Source: Hyphomicrobiales bacterium
GTDB taxonomy: Bacteria > Pseudomonadota > Alphaproteobacteria > Rhizobiales > Beijerinckiaceae
NCBI GenBank assembly: GCA_930633525.1
Contig: CAKNFP010000003.1
Coordinates: 1 to 64,000 of the forward strand
Length of the DNA stretch: 64,000 nt
Direction: 5' to 3'
The translations under genes were made by a program, and so were the position numbers. Below the pieces are notes generated by a model, which saw only the letters and a program-made list of their open reading frames with translations, ran no database searches and had not been told where the DNA came from. Of the stretch, positions 1-8,554 are shown piece after piece; position 1 is the first letter of the stretch, and each line of letters opens with the position of its first letter.

Positions 1-317
1 TTGTCGGTCACCACGTTGAGATTGGATTGCGCGTTCTTCTCCACGGGTTTGATGAAGATGATGTCGCCTTTTCGGTTCGGCTCGACGCGCCAGGCAATGG
101 AATCGCCGAGCGCCAACGTCTCGATCTTTTCGTCAGGCTGCAGCTGGATCATCGTCGACGTGCCGTAGGTGGCGTCGATTGCGGTGACGTTGTCCCGGCT
201 GTAGACGACGTCGCGCACACGCGGATCGAGGCGGCCGGGGCGCGGCGTCGATTCGGCAAGCGCCGCGCCCGTCGACAGTAAGAGGGTAAGAAGCGCAAGA
301 GCGGACGGCCGCATCAT
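1..317 (-). CDS. virB9: VirB9-like type IV secretion protein (partial, N-terminal 105 residues)
   Basis: Outer-membrane-associated subunit of the conjugative type IV secretion core complex. The visible part begins with a signal peptide (MMRPSALALLTLLLSTGAALA) followed by a CagX/VirB9-type N-terminal region with the pattern RLDPRVRDVVYSRD and later the stretch KGDIIFIKPVEKNAQSNL, typical of the family. The ATG overlaps the stop of virB8 by four bases (ATGA), so the two are translationally coupled. The gene runs off the left edge and lacks its C-terminal domain. The identification rests on position after virB8 plus the motifs, and I am fairly sure of it. Confidence 0.85.
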   Translation of the reverse strand, partial: MMRPSALALLTLLLSTGAALAESTPRPGRLDPRVRDVVYSRDNVTAIDATYGTSTMIQLQPDEKIETLALGDSIAWRVEPNRKGDIIFIKPVEKNAQSNLNVVTD

Positions 318-1027
318 GGCTGCTGCCCCACGCTGCGCGGAGATGGCGCCGATTCCTGGTCACGCCGATATTCGAGCACCTGGAAGCCCAGCGGATTGTC
401 GAAACGCCATTCGTTGCGCACGGGCGCGGACGTGTAACGGAAGCGCACCAGAGAAACCCAGTGCCGAGTCACGATGTTGGTGGCCGACTTTTCGTCGGTG
501 GAGAAGCGGACCAGAGCGGTGCGGTTGTTCGGAAAGGTCACCGACTTGATGGTGACGCTGACCTCGGTGTTCGTCCCGTAGATCTTCACCGGGTTATTGG
601 GATTGGCGGGCGAGTAAATCTCGGTGAGCTCGCGCGCCGCGTCTCCGGCGGCGAGGAGTTGGGCGAGATCAAAATTATCCTTCAGCGCCTTCGGATCGTA
701 GGTCTCGCGCGCTTTGATGTAGCGCACGACATTGAACATCGTCACCGCCTCGTCCTGCGTCAGCGGTCCCTCCGCGGTCGGTCGCTTGACCTCGACGAAC
801 CCCGTCGTTTTGTCGACGACGACCATATAAGGCTCGTAGGTCTTGAGTGGCACGAGGAGCGCCAGCACGGCGAGCGCGGTGACGGCAACCACGGTCATCA
901 CGGTGGCGACGATCCAGGCTAGCGCGCGCGAGTTGCGGTTGCGCCGGGCGATATCATGCTCCCAGGTTGCGCCGTCGGCATAATAGCGCGGATCAACCCG
1001 GTCGGACTGGGTTGTGGTATCCGTCAC
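314..1027 (-). CDS. virB8: VirB8-like inner-membrane T4SS protein
   Basis: Bitopic inner-membrane scaffold of the type IV secretion channel. The 237-residue product has a short cytoplasmic N-terminus, one membrane segment at about residues 35-59, and a periplasmic domain that starts with the family-typical YEPYMVVVDKTTGFVEV and ends with the W-R-F-D-N-P-L-G-F motif. Length matches VirB8 (about 230). The start is a GTG preceded by a GGAGG ribosome binding site, overlapping the virB6 stop (GTGA). It lies between virB6 and virB9 in canonical virB order. Confidence 0.9.
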   Translation of the reverse strand: MTDTTTQSDRVDPRYYADGATWEHDIARRNRNSRALAWIVATVMTVVAVTALAVLALLVPLKTYEPYMVVVDKTTGFVEVKRPTAEGPLTQDEAVTMFNVVRYIKARETYDPKALKDNFDLAQLLAAGDAARELTEIYSPANPNNPVKIYGTNTEVSVTIKSVTFPNNRTALVRFSTDEKSATNIVTRHWVSLVRFRYTSAPVRNEWRFDNPLGFQVLEYRRDQESAPSPRSVGQQP

Positions 1028-2154
1028 GGTCTTCCTCCCCCGCTCTGCGCTGGCGGTGCGCCGGAGTTGCGGAGTTGGTCGGCCAGACGACGGAACTCTG
1101 CGGACTGCGTCCAGCTCGCGGCGCGGAGGCCGACGCGCGCTCTCTGCCGCGCGCCCAGCTCCTCCCGCCGCGACATCGAAGCGGGGTTGAACGGATTGCG
1201 GAAGGCGAGGCGCGCTCGGTTGGCGGCCGCCCCCATCCGGTAGCCGGAGGCCGTGGCCAGGACCGCGCCGAGCCGGGGCGCGAAGATCGGGACGCCACCT
1301 GCGATAGCGGCCGCCATGTTATTGATCTGGCTCAGCAGGAGGATGCCGATGATGGCGAGCAGCACCACCGGTCCGATTGTTGCCCATGTGGCAGACTTGC
1401 TGTTGGCGACGCCGTTCAGCGTGTCGATCGATTGCTGGATCAGCGAGACATAGAAGGCGAGGAAGGCGTATACGAGCACCTGCACAAGGAAATACTGCGC
1501 GAGTGAGCTCATCCAGCCGCTGAAGAACCGCGACGTGACGCCGAACAGAAGCAGGATGATGAATAGCGGCGCCAGGGCAAGCAGAAGCCACATGAACATC
1601 TTCGACAACACGATCAGGAAGATGGCGAAACCGATCAGGATCGCCATGACAACGTAGAAAACGGCGGCGAAGATGTAGGGTCCCCAATTGGTAATGCCGG
1701 CATTCTGTAGAAACGCCTCGGTCGCGCTATTGGTCGTGTCCCACATGTTCTGCAAGGCCGACTGGACGGCGTTGACCGAGGTGAGATTGGCCGAGGTGCC
1801 GGTATTGTTGGCGGAAGTGACGGCGCTCAGCAGCGCGTTTCCGATGGCGGAAGGACCGTCATTCAGGATCGCATACACGAAGGTTTGGAATTCTCCCCAG
1901 CGGGTCGCCAGGACATAGATCATCATCGCGCGAAAGAGCCGGAAGGCATGATCCGTCGGGCCGCCGCTGGCCGTGCCCTGCCAGATCCCGACGCCCCAGA
2001 AGATTACGTAAAGCGTCAGGAGCAGACCGGCGACGCCGGTTGTCCCGCCCGATGTCGCCGCGTTCGCCAGGGCCTGATATGCCGTCGAAACGTAATTCTG
2101 GCCAAGCTGGTCGACGGATTGCAGTAGCGAAGTGATATTGAAATTGTTGGCCAT
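1024..2154 (-). CDS. virB6: VirB6/TrbL-family polytopic membrane protein
   Basis: Inner-membrane channel component of the conjugative T4SS. The 376-residue protein has several hydrophobic segments (about residues 35-55, 165-215, 225-245 and 265-290) with the central conserved region IFLIVLSKMFMWLLLALAPLF that marks the TrbL/VirB6 family. The C-terminal 70 residues are hydrophilic, arginine-rich and probably cytoplasmic. ATG is preceded by GAGGAG. It sits between the VirB7-like lipoprotein and virB8. Confidence 0.9.
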   Translation of the reverse strand: MANNFNITSLLQSVDQLGQNYVSTAYQALANAATSGGTTGVAGLLLTLYVIFWGVGIWQGTASGGPTDHAFRLFRAMMIYVLATRWGEFQTFVYAILNDGPSAIGNALLSAVTSANNTGTSANLTSVNAVQSALQNMWDTTNSATEAFLQNAGITNWGPYIFAAVFYVVMAILIGFAIFLIVLSKMFMWLLLALAPLFIILLLFGVTSRFFSGWMSSLAQYFLVQVLVYAFLAFYVSLIQQSIDTLNGVANSKSATWATIGPVVLLAIIGILLLSQINNMAAAIAGGVPIFAPRLGAVLATASGYRMGAAANRARLAFRNPFNPASMSRREELGARQRARVGLRAASWTQSAEFRRLADQLRNSGAPPAQSGGGRP

Positions 2155-2162
2155 CGCGCTCC

Positions 2163-2360
2163 TCAGATCGGCCGCATTGGGCCGCAGGCGTCAACGGCCT
2201 CAACCGCGGCTCGAGCGGGCGGCGCCGGAGGGAGCTGCGCATAGGCCAGCGGCGCGCCGCCCTCGTCGGGTGAACACGGCGCTTTCAGCGGCTTATAGGC
2301 ACAGCCGCCGAGCGCGAGTGTGAGTAGTGCGCTGGCCATGAGGAGCGATACCGATCTCAC
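2163..2360 (-). CDS. Small VirB7-like lipoprotein
   Basis: A 65-residue predicted lipoprotein. It has a short charged start, a hydrophobic stretch and a clear lipobox (LALGGC, Cys near residue 20), so it should be acylated and anchored in a membrane. Two further cysteines (APCSPDE and DACGP) could form a disulfide. Its place directly before virB6 and its size fit VirB7, which caps VirB9 in the outer-membrane core, but I see no direct sequence match; an entry-exclusion role is the main alternative. Confidence 0.7.
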   Translation of the reverse strand: MRSVSLLMASALLTLALGGCAYKPLKAPCSPDEGGAPLAYAQLPPAPPARAAVEAVDACGPMRPI

Positions 2361-2548
2361 TGCGGCGGCGCCTTGGGTTTCGTGAATGTCATGGCCCGCG
2401 AGGCGGATTCCGCGGCATCGTTCCGGTTGGGGGACGTTTCAGCGATGCTCGTCGCCGGCCATGAGGATGGACGGAGCGCGTAGCGTCCGACCGCGACGCC
2501 CACGGCGAGCGCAACCACGGCTGTCGCGATTATAATGGCCTTCGACAT
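2357..2548 (-). CDS. Small membrane protein sharing the VirB5 C-terminal tail
   Basis: A 63-residue protein with one N-terminal membrane segment (residues 3-22) and a hydrophilic tail. The tail carries AAESASRAMTFT, nearly the same as the last residues of the upstream VirB5-like protein (AAESAAARAMKFTQ), and the DNA is similar too. It overlaps the start of the lipoprotein gene by four bases. I do not recognise a family. It may be a conserved small T4SS accessory or a by-product of partial duplication of virB5. Confidence 0.6.
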   Translation of the reverse strand: MSKAIIIATAVVALAVGVAVGRYALRPSSWPATSIAETSPNRNDAAESASRAMTFTKPKAPPQ

Positions 2549-2624
2549 GGGGGCCCCCAGATGTTGTGTTGCGCCGTCCTGCGCGGCGTGCGCGAAAGCT
2601 TTTCGCGGCTCGCCGCCCGCTCCG

Positions 2625-3335
2625 CTACTGAGTGAATTTCATGGCGCGCGCCGCGGCCGACTCCGCCGCGATGCGATCGAGATTGGCCTGGTTCGCCGCA
2701 GCGGCTGCATTGTTCGCAACCCCGTTCAGTTCATTGATCGTCAGGCCGGTCTGAACCTGCACCTGGGTATTCTGATCGATGCTGCCTTTCAGATCCTGCG
2801 CCTGGCCGATCTGCTGGCCGCCCTGCTTGAAAGCGCTCGATCGCTGCTGCACCGCGCTCTGTGTCGAGTTGATGAGCCCCGAGAGCGTAGCGGCGACGTT
2901 CACGGAACTCTTATACGCCGTGTCCACGGGATGGCTCTGGCCGCTGGTGAGGCCGGTGATCGTCTGCACGAGCTGCAGGCCATTGATCAGCGTCGACACG
3001 ATGTTTTGCGAATTCGAGCCCATGCCGGCGAAAGACAGCGCCCCGCCCGAGATCACCGATCCGAGGGAGGGCGCCTGTGCCATGGAGAAGCCGCCGCCGA
3101 GGGCCATTTGTGCGAGCGTTCCTTGCGCCTGGGACGAGCGATCGCCCGTCACCGCTTGCAGCGTCTTCTGGGTGAACTGCATGATCTGCTGATCGGCGGT
3201 CAGGATCTTCTGGGTGCTGGTTGCGATCTCCTGGGCCTTTTGCAGGTTGGCGTTGTCGATGACCGGGACTTGCGCCAACGCTGGCGACAATTGGGCGGTC
3301 ACGATGACGGCGATGAGGGCAAGGATGGTGCGCAT
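2625..3335 (-). CDS. virB5: VirB5-like pilus-tip/minor pilin protein
   Basis: Secreted 236-residue protein of the T4SS operon. It starts with a signal peptide (MRTILALIAVIVTAQLSPALA, cleaved near residue 21) and continues as an alanine- and glutamine-rich helical protein (DNANLQKAQEIATSTQKILTADQQ), as expected of VirB5, which sits at the pilus tip. The ATG at 3335 was chosen because it has a GGGAGG site and a signal peptide; the open frame continues upstream without either. It lies 11 bases after the preceding gene. Family assignment is by position and composition, so moderately sure. Confidence 0.7.
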   Translation of the reverse strand: MRTILALIAVIVTAQLSPALAQVPVIDNANLQKAQEIATSTQKILTADQQIMQFTQKTLQAVTGDRSSQAQGTLAQMALGGGFSMAQAPSLGSVISGGALSFAGMGSNSQNIVSTLINGLQLVQTITGLTSGQSHPVDTAYKSSVNVAATLSGLINSTQSAVQQRSSAFKQGGQQIGQAQDLKGSIDQNTQVQVQTGLTINELNGVANNAAAAANQANLDRIAAESAAARAMKFTQ

Positions 3336-3346
3336 GAAAATCCTCC

Positions 3347-4240
3347 CTAGCGCGTGTCGTTGTTGATCGCAGCCAGCGCCGCGGCGACGTCGGCCACGGT
3401 CAAGCCGGGCCCGGTCGAAGCGCTGTCGTTCGTCGGTGTGCCTTGCGCCTGTGTGAGGTAAAAGATGACGTTGCCGTCGGTGTCGACGTAGCGGGCGCTG
3501 ACGCATCCAGGGTCGGGGTTCGTGCCCGGCGGTGTGGTCGAGCATCCCGTCGGCGTCCGGCAAGGGTCAGTCGGCGAGCCGGTCCCGATCATGCCCGCGG
3601 GACAGACCGGACCGGAGGCGGGCCGTCCCCCCGTCACCGTCGCCGCCCGCATGCCCCCGGCCGCCCGGCTCATGTCGCTGGTTCTGGCGAGGTTGAGCGC
3701 GTTCAGGGCGGTGACCCAAAGGTTCGTCGAATCAATGACGCCGTTCCAGGCAAGGTTGTTCTGCAGCCGCGCCGCGCTGTTCATGTCCATCGCCGCCATC
3801 ACGGTCGAGCCGGTGCCGACCTGCTGGCCCGCGACCTGAAACCCTGACTGCGCGGCGCCAAGCGTCGAGCGACTGGCATCGAGACCGGCAACGACATTGC
3901 CGCTCGACTGAAACAATGTCTGGCTGTTCAGCGCGCCGCCTTGCGCCCCAGGATCGGGAGCGGCGGGCATGTCCGGCGCATAGGAGCGAATGGCCTGGCT
4001 TCCGGCGCCCGCCTGCGGCTTAACGGTCGGATCGGTGACGTTGGCCTTCTTGCCCGTGGTCACCGCGCATTTGGCGCCGCTATTGGCGTCCTTGCGCTGC
4101 GTCGTCACCGGTACGAGTTTGACCGTCGTGCTGGCTGTCAACGAATGTTGGCTGAGCTGTGCTGCGTCGTCGACCGGGATGGCCGCGTGCGCCTGGGTGG
4201 CCAAAGCCGCCGCCGCGACAATGATCAGGATGGTCTTCAT
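3347..4240 (-). CDS. Secreted protein inserted between virB4 and virB5
   Basis: 297-residue protein with a signal peptide (MKTILIIVAAAALATQAHA). The middle is helical and rich in Ala, Gln, Ser and Asn (residues about 100-200); the C-terminal third has several cysteines in short spacing (PVCPAG, DPCRTPTGC, DPGC), compatible with disulfides in the periplasm. The start overlaps the virB4 stop (ATGA), so it belongs to the operon. Canonical virB operons have no gene here; a second VirB5-like or surface/adhesin component is possible. I cannot name a family. Confidence 0.65.
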   Translation of the reverse strand: MKTILIIVAAAALATQAHAAIPVDDAAQLSQHSLTASTTVKLVPVTTQRKDANSGAKCAVTTGKKANVTDPTVKPQAGAGSQAIRSYAPDMPAAPDPGAQGGALNSQTLFQSSGNVVAGLDASRSTLGAAQSGFQVAGQQVGTGSTVMAAMDMNSAARLQNNLAWNGVIDSTNLWVTALNALNLARTSDMSRAAGGMRAATVTGGRPASGPVCPAGMIGTGSPTDPCRTPTGCSTTPPGTNPDPGCVSARYVDTDGNVIFYLTQAQGTPTNDSASTGPGLTVADVAAALAAINNDTR

Positions 4241-6648
4241 GAAGGGTCTCTCCCCAGGAAGATCGGCAGCCACACCGCTGGATCGTCGCCAACGCGCGCG
4301 CGCAGCGCGTCGAGCTCGGCCACGGTCTCGGTCCGACCGGACAGCACCTTGATGAGGTCAGGCATGCTCGACAGGTTCAGCCGGGCCACGACGCTGTCCC
4401 GGCCGTGCTTGATCAGGAAGGACCGACTTTCGGGGACGGTGCTGCGAATCCAGTCGACCTCGCGGCCCGAAAGGCGGAAAGCCTGACGATAGCTCTCGTC
4501 GTCGGCTTTGGGATTCGGAAAGAAGATGTTGGTGCTGGTCTGCTCGATCAGCGTGTTGGACGCGCGTGAGCGGACGATATCGGCCGCAGATTGCGTGCCG
4601 AAGCCGATGATGCCGTTCTGCTTGCGGATCGTCTTCAGCTTATCTCGGATGAAGAAGGCAAAGACCTCGTCCTCGAGCAGCCGCCAGCCTTCATCAAGAA
4701 AGATCATCACCGGATCGCCCGTGAGCAACTCCTCGGTGCGGTGGAAGATGTACATGAGCGCGGCGGTGCGGATGACGGGATCGTCGAGGACCCGCGTCAT
4801 GTCGAAGCCGAAGATGCTCGAAATCGAGAACTGGTCCTCATCATTGTTGAACAGCCAGCCCCGCTGATCCGGCCGCATCCAGCTTTCTAAGCGCGCGAGG
4901 AGATCCCCCTCCCCCGCCCGGATGCGACCGCGCAGCAAGGTCGAGAACGCCTTCAGCGTCCGCCCGTCCGGACCGGCTGAAAGCGCCGCGGCGATTGCGT
5001 TTCGGATCACCTGCTCTTCGGATGCGCTGAGATCGCCGCCCTTGGCCGGGCGCAGCATGAAGGCGAACAGCTGGTACAGAAACTCGCGGTTGGCCGCCGA
5101 GTCGGGCAGCGACAGCGGATTGAACCCGGTGGGCTCGCCGGGGATGAGCGCTTCATATTGACCGCCAAGAGCGCGAATGAAGATCTCAGCGCCACGATCC
5201 TTGTCGACGAAGACGAGTTTGGGGCGCGGCTGGATGCGCTGCGTCTGCGCCGCGATGAACGATAGAAATACGGTCTTGCCCGACCCGGTCGGCCCGACGA
5301 CGGTGAAGTTGCCGATGTCACGAACGTGGTGATTGTAATAGTAGGCCGTCTGCGACGTTGTCTCGAAGACCGAGATTGCGGGGCCCCAGTGGTTGCCGTC
5401 GGGGCGCCCGCTCGGATAGTTGTGCAGCGAGGCGAAGCCGGCGACGTTTTTCGACGAGATCACAGCCTTGCGGGCGATATAGGCGAAATTGCCCGGCAGC
5501 TGCGACCAGAACGCCGGTTCGCAATTGAGGTCTTCGCGCACCCAGATCACCGACCGATCCGTCAGCGCGGCACCGGCCGCTGTCACAGCCGCGCCTACCT
5601 CGGCGAGATCGCGGCCGAGGCACATCACCGTCATGTGGTGCTCGCCATAGATCGCCTCGGAAGCCAGCAATTCGTCCCGGGCCTCGTCAAGATGCTCCGC
5701 GACGATCGAACCGGCCTCGTCGGACATATCGACTTGCCGCGACACGCGATCGATCTGCTTGGCGGCGACCGGCCGATCGACGATGGCGAAGGTCTGGGTG
5801 GCGATAAATTCGTGCGGCACCCGCAGGAGATTGTCGAACGAACCGGGACCACTTTGCGCCGGATATTCGCGGATCGAAATCATCGCGCCGAAGCGCGTGT
5901 CGTCGCGGCTGGCGCCGCGGATCTCGATGGCGTTGCGGCCGAAGAAGAGACGCTTCGTCGAGAGCGCGTCCGCAAGCTCCATGCGGGGCAGATGCATCGG
6001 CCGCGGTAGGCCGCCGTTCACGATCTGCACGAGGAATTCCAGCGGCTCGGAGAACCAGATGCCGTCGCGCCGGACCACGCCGAGTTGCCGCGCGCCATAG
6101 GCGGCCAGGTTCTCGCGAACCGCCGTCGCGGCATCGCGCAGCTCGTTGAGGGCGGTCTGAATGGCCACCGACTCGCCGGCCTCGTCCTTGCGGCCGAGAG
6201 CCTTCGTCATCAGGACGTCGAAGGTTCCGGCCTGGCCCTGGAGCGGACGGCGCACGATCGTGAGATAGATGTCGTTGACGAACATTCGACGCTTCGACAG
6301 GGAGGCGTCGTAGCGCTCGTCGATCTCGCGGCACAACGCGTTGTCGAAGGTCGACGCGATCCGTGGTTGCACCTCGCGCCGGACGATGTGCGCGGCGAGC
6401 GCGAAGCGCGAGTTGGCGAGTGTGCGGACGATGTCGTTGCGGCCGAGGAGACGGGCGTTGACCTCGCTCATGTCGGATGTCTCGAACGAGTAGCCGTCGA
6501 GCTTCAACACCGTGAGGAGCAGGCCGTCTCGCGTCTTGAGGATGTGATCGTCGACGTGGCGGGTATAGGGAATGTGCGACGCCACCGGTCGCTCACGGCG
6601 GGACACGGCGCCGAAGGTGAGCTCGTCGAGAAGGGCGCGGGCGACCAT
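4237..6648 (-). CDS. virB4: VirB4 T4SS ATPase
   Basis: Cytoplasmic ATPase that powers pilus assembly and substrate transfer in the conjugative T4SS. 803 residues, the usual VirB4 length. The P-loop GPTGSGKT lies near residue 450 and the Walker B MIFLDEGW near residue 650, followed by the arginine/glutamine region GFGTQSAADIVRS. The N-terminal CagE/TrbE domain is present. Seven bases separate it from virB3 upstream. Confidence 0.95.
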   Translation of the reverse strand: MVARALLDELTFGAVSRRERPVASHIPYTRHVDDHILKTRDGLLLTVLKLDGYSFETSDMSEVNARLLGRNDIVRTLANSRFALAAHIVRREVQPRIASTFDNALCREIDERYDASLSKRRMFVNDIYLTIVRRPLQGQAGTFDVLMTKALGRKDEAGESVAIQTALNELRDAATAVRENLAAYGARQLGVVRRDGIWFSEPLEFLVQIVNGGLPRPMHLPRMELADALSTKRLFFGRNAIEIRGASRDDTRFGAMISIREYPAQSGPGSFDNLLRVPHEFIATQTFAIVDRPVAAKQIDRVSRQVDMSDEAGSIVAEHLDEARDELLASEAIYGEHHMTVMCLGRDLAEVGAAVTAAGAALTDRSVIWVREDLNCEPAFWSQLPGNFAYIARKAVISSKNVAGFASLHNYPSGRPDGNHWGPAISVFETTSQTAYYYNHHVRDIGNFTVVGPTGSGKTVFLSFIAAQTQRIQPRPKLVFVDKDRGAEIFIRALGGQYEALIPGEPTGFNPLSLPDSAANREFLYQLFAFMLRPAKGGDLSASEEQVIRNAIAAALSAGPDGRTLKAFSTLLRGRIRAGEGDLLARLESWMRPDQRGWLFNNDEDQFSISSIFGFDMTRVLDDPVIRTAALMYIFHRTEELLTGDPVMIFLDEGWRLLEDEVFAFFIRDKLKTIRKQNGIIGFGTQSAADIVRSRASNTLIEQTSTNIFFPNPKADDESYRQAFRLSGREVDWIRSTVPESRSFLIKHGRDSVVARLNLSSMPDLIKVLSGRTETVAELDALRARVGDDPAVWLPIFLGRDPS

Positions 6649-6655
6649 GGCAGCC

Positions 6656-6952
6656 TCACGGGGCGTAGCTGTCGGCGCCCCAGAAGGAGCGCGAGCGGGG
6701 CGGACATCTTGTCGAGCGGACGAACAGGATCTCGAAGATACGGTCGTCGCGAAGAGTCATCACGTAGCCGAACAGATGGAGCGGAATCGCGACCAGCAGC
6801 ATGAAGAGATTGTGGGTGACAAGGAAGCACACGCTCGAGACCACGCCGTTGAACATGAAGTACATATACGGCACGCCCATCAGCGTCGGCGCGCGAGTGA
6901 GGGCTTTGACCAGCGGGGTGATAAGCGGATCATCGAGCTCGGCTTCGGTCAT
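6656..6952 (-). CDS. virB3: VirB3-like inner-membrane protein
   Basis: 98-residue membrane protein with two adjacent hydrophobic stretches (about residues 28-62) and the family-typical N-terminus DPLITPLVKALTRAPTLMGVPY. VirB3 works with VirB4 in pilin handling at the inner membrane. The ATG overlaps the virB2 stop (ATGA). Order virB2-virB3-virB4 is canonical. Confidence 0.9.
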   Translation of the reverse strand: MTEAELDDPLITPLVKALTRAPTLMGVPYMYFMFNGVVSSVCFLVTHNLFMLLVAIPLHLFGYVMTLRDDRIFEILFVRSTRCPPRSRSFWGADSYAP

Positions 6953-7251
6953 TGGCCGACCGCCGACTGGAAGAATTGGACGATTTGCGCCGAGCCGAAC
7001 ACCAGAACGATGCCGAAAATGACGCTACCGGCTATGCCCCACGTCAGACGGCCGGACCAGGCGAACAGACCGCACGCGATGACGGCCAGTGTCGCCAGCG
7101 CGGTGGCGATCGGGCCTGTCAAAGCCTGAACCAACTGCGTGAGCGTGGATTGCACGGGTTGCAGCGTCCCGCCCGACTGTGCCGCGGCGTCGACGACGCT
7201 GAGCGCCACAAGGCTCACAGCGAGGGGCGTGCGCGAAATCCATCGAGTCAT
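6949..7251 (-). CDS. virB2: VirB2-like major pilin
   Basis: 100-residue prepilin. A signal peptide (residues 1-24, ending AAAQ) is followed by two hydrophobic helices (about residues 43-65 and 70-92) separated by a short polar loop (WSGRLTW), the standard TrbC/VirB2 pilin layout. ATG has a GGAGG site. It is the second gene of the operon, after the virB1-like transglycosylase. Confidence 0.9.
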   Translation of the reverse strand: MTRWISRTPLAVSLVALSVVDAAAQSGGTLQPVQSTLTQLVQALTGPIATALATLAVIACGLFAWSGRLTWGIAGSVIFGIVLVFGSAQIVQFFQSAVGQ

Positions 7252-7264
7252 CTAGTCCTCCCTG

Positions 7265-7963
7265 TCAATCGACGTGCATGACGAAACCATCGTTCCAATG
7301 CCTTCCGGCTTGGGGACGCGCCGCATCGGGCCGCGTGGCGAGTTCGACGACGTCAGGCTGGGCGGACGCGAGAGCGCCAGCGCCGCGAGGATCCGGCCAG
7401 CTGTAGAAATCGTTGATGACTTGGGCGACGAACCGGACGGTCTCGGGATAGGGAGGAACACCACGGCTCTTGGCGACGGCTTCCTCGCCGGCGTTGTAGG
7501 CCGCGAGGATAAAGAACGGGTTCTTGTATTTGTCTTGGAGGCTGCGCAGGAAGCGGATGCCGCCGCGCACGTTATCGGCGGGGCTGCAGAGGTCGACGTT
7601 GAAGCGCTGCGCGGTCTGCGGAAGCAGCTGCATTAGGCCGAACGCCCCCTTTCCGGAGAGCGCCATCGAGTTGTACTGGCTTTCGCTCTTCGCCACCGAC
7701 TGAGCGAATTCGGGCGAGAACTTCTCCTCTGTGGCGATGCGTGCCACCAGCGCTCGCGCCTCGTCGGGCGCCAGCGCCTTCGCGCCGCCGCACGGCCGCG
7801 CCGCTTCGTTCGCGTCGAGGCGGAATCGCGGCGTGTCCAGTGGAATGACGCGGCCGGAGGCATCGACGGTCGCGAGGTGCGAAACGTTCGCTGCGTCCTG
7901 AGCGTTTGCGCCGGCGCAGGCCACCATCATCCCCAATCCGATCGCCGCGATTCGCTTCGACAT
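7265..7963 (-). CDS. virB1: VirB1-like lytic transglycosylase
   Basis: Periplasmic muramidase that opens peptidoglycan for T4SS assembly. Signal peptide at residues 1-22 (MSKRIAAIGLGMMVACAGANA). The SLT domain shows the catalytic glutamate in KSESQYN (about residue 93), then GAFGLMQLLPQTA and the ILAAYNAGE motif, all standard for the family. The ATG at 7963 has an AGGGG site; a start 24 bases upstream is possible but would lengthen the signal peptide. First gene of the operon, downstream of the promoter at 7993-8020. Confidence 0.9.
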   Translation of the reverse strand: MSKRIAAIGLGMMVACAGANAQDAANVSHLATVDASGRVIPLDTPRFRLDANEAARPCGGAKALAPDEARALVARIATEEKFSPEFAQSVAKSESQYNSMALSGKGAFGLMQLLPQTAQRFNVDLCSPADNVRGGIRFLRSLQDKYKNPFFILAAYNAGEEAVAKSRGVPPYPETVRFVAQVINDFYSWPDPRGAGALASAQPDVVELATRPDAARPQAGRHWNDGFVMHVD

Positions 7964-7990
7964 GCCCCTAGGCTCTCCACTTTTCAATAG

Positions 7991-8009
7991 ACAATATATT
8001 AGATGTTGT
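7991..8009. promoter_or_regulatory. Imperfect palindromic operator over the virB promoter
   Basis: ACAATATATTAGATGTTGT is an inverted repeat in which 7 of 9 base pairs around the centre are complementary. It overlaps the -10 box of the virB promoter, as expected for a repressor site. Its right 15 bases (7995-8009) recur exactly at 10684-10698. Confidence 0.55.
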
Positions 8010-8020
8010 TACCTTGGCAA
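7993..8020 (-). promoter_or_regulatory. Putative virB operon promoter
   Basis: On the minus strand TTGCCA (8020-8015) and TATATT (7998-7993) are spaced by 16 bases, a good sigma70-type match just 30 bases upstream of virB1. The region is strikingly AT-rich against the surrounding DNA. The operator-like palindrome at 7991-8009 covers the -10 box. Confidence 0.6.
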
Positions 8021-8061
8021 CAGGTTAGTGAATGACGTCCCAGCTCGATCCGGAGGGTTGG

Positions 8062-8553
8062 ATGAAACGCTGCGCAGTCCTGCTGGCTGGCCTCGGCCTC
8101 GGCCTCTTACCACCCGCCCCTCCTGCGGCGGCGCAGGACGCTTCGTTCGGGTGCAAGGTCTTGCTGTGCGCGGCGGCCAGCAATCCGGGATGGTCCGGCA
8201 TCCCCTACTGCGTGCCGGTCATGCAGGAATTGTTTCGCCGGCTCGCCCGCGGCGGCGGCTGGCCGACCTGTTCTGAAGGGCATGCCAGCGGGCCCGGCTA
8301 TGAGCCTTACGAAGCCTGCCCTGCGGGCCTGACACCGGTCGCAGGCTCACCGGGCGGCGAAACCCTCCCGTCCGCCAACGGCGAGCTGTGCGCCGATCTC
8401 TCCAAGCCCGAGCGCACGTGCTCTGGAAGCGATGGCGGTTGCACGACGACCTATCCGACGACGCCGCGCCAGCGCCGCAGCGAGCCCTACTACGTCGACA
8501 TCAGCTCGGCCAACGGCGTGCAGCGCTTCTATTTCTCGCTGCAGGGCTACTAG
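8062..8553 (+). CDS. TrbM-like secreted cysteine-rich transfer protein
   Basis: 163-residue secreted protein. The ATG at 8062 follows GGAGG by five bases and opens a signal peptide (MKRCAVLLAGLGLGLLPPAPPAAAQ). The mature N-terminus has the spacing C-x4-LC-x12-YC-P-V seen in TrbM/KikA/MpfK conjugation proteins (GCKVLLC then YCVPVM), with more cysteines later, so it is likely a disulfide-stabilised periplasmic factor. It is the first gene of the plus-strand cluster, divergent from virB1. The TrbM link is a pattern match only. Confidence 0.6.
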   Translation: MKRCAVLLAGLGLGLLPPAPPAAAQDASFGCKVLLCAAASNPGWSGIPYCVPVMQELFRRLARGGGWPTCSEGHASGPGYEPYEACPAGLTPVAGSPGGETLPSANGELCADLSKPERTCSGSDGGCTTTYPTTPRQRRSEPYYVDISSANGVQRFYFSLQGY

Positions 8554-8554
8554 A

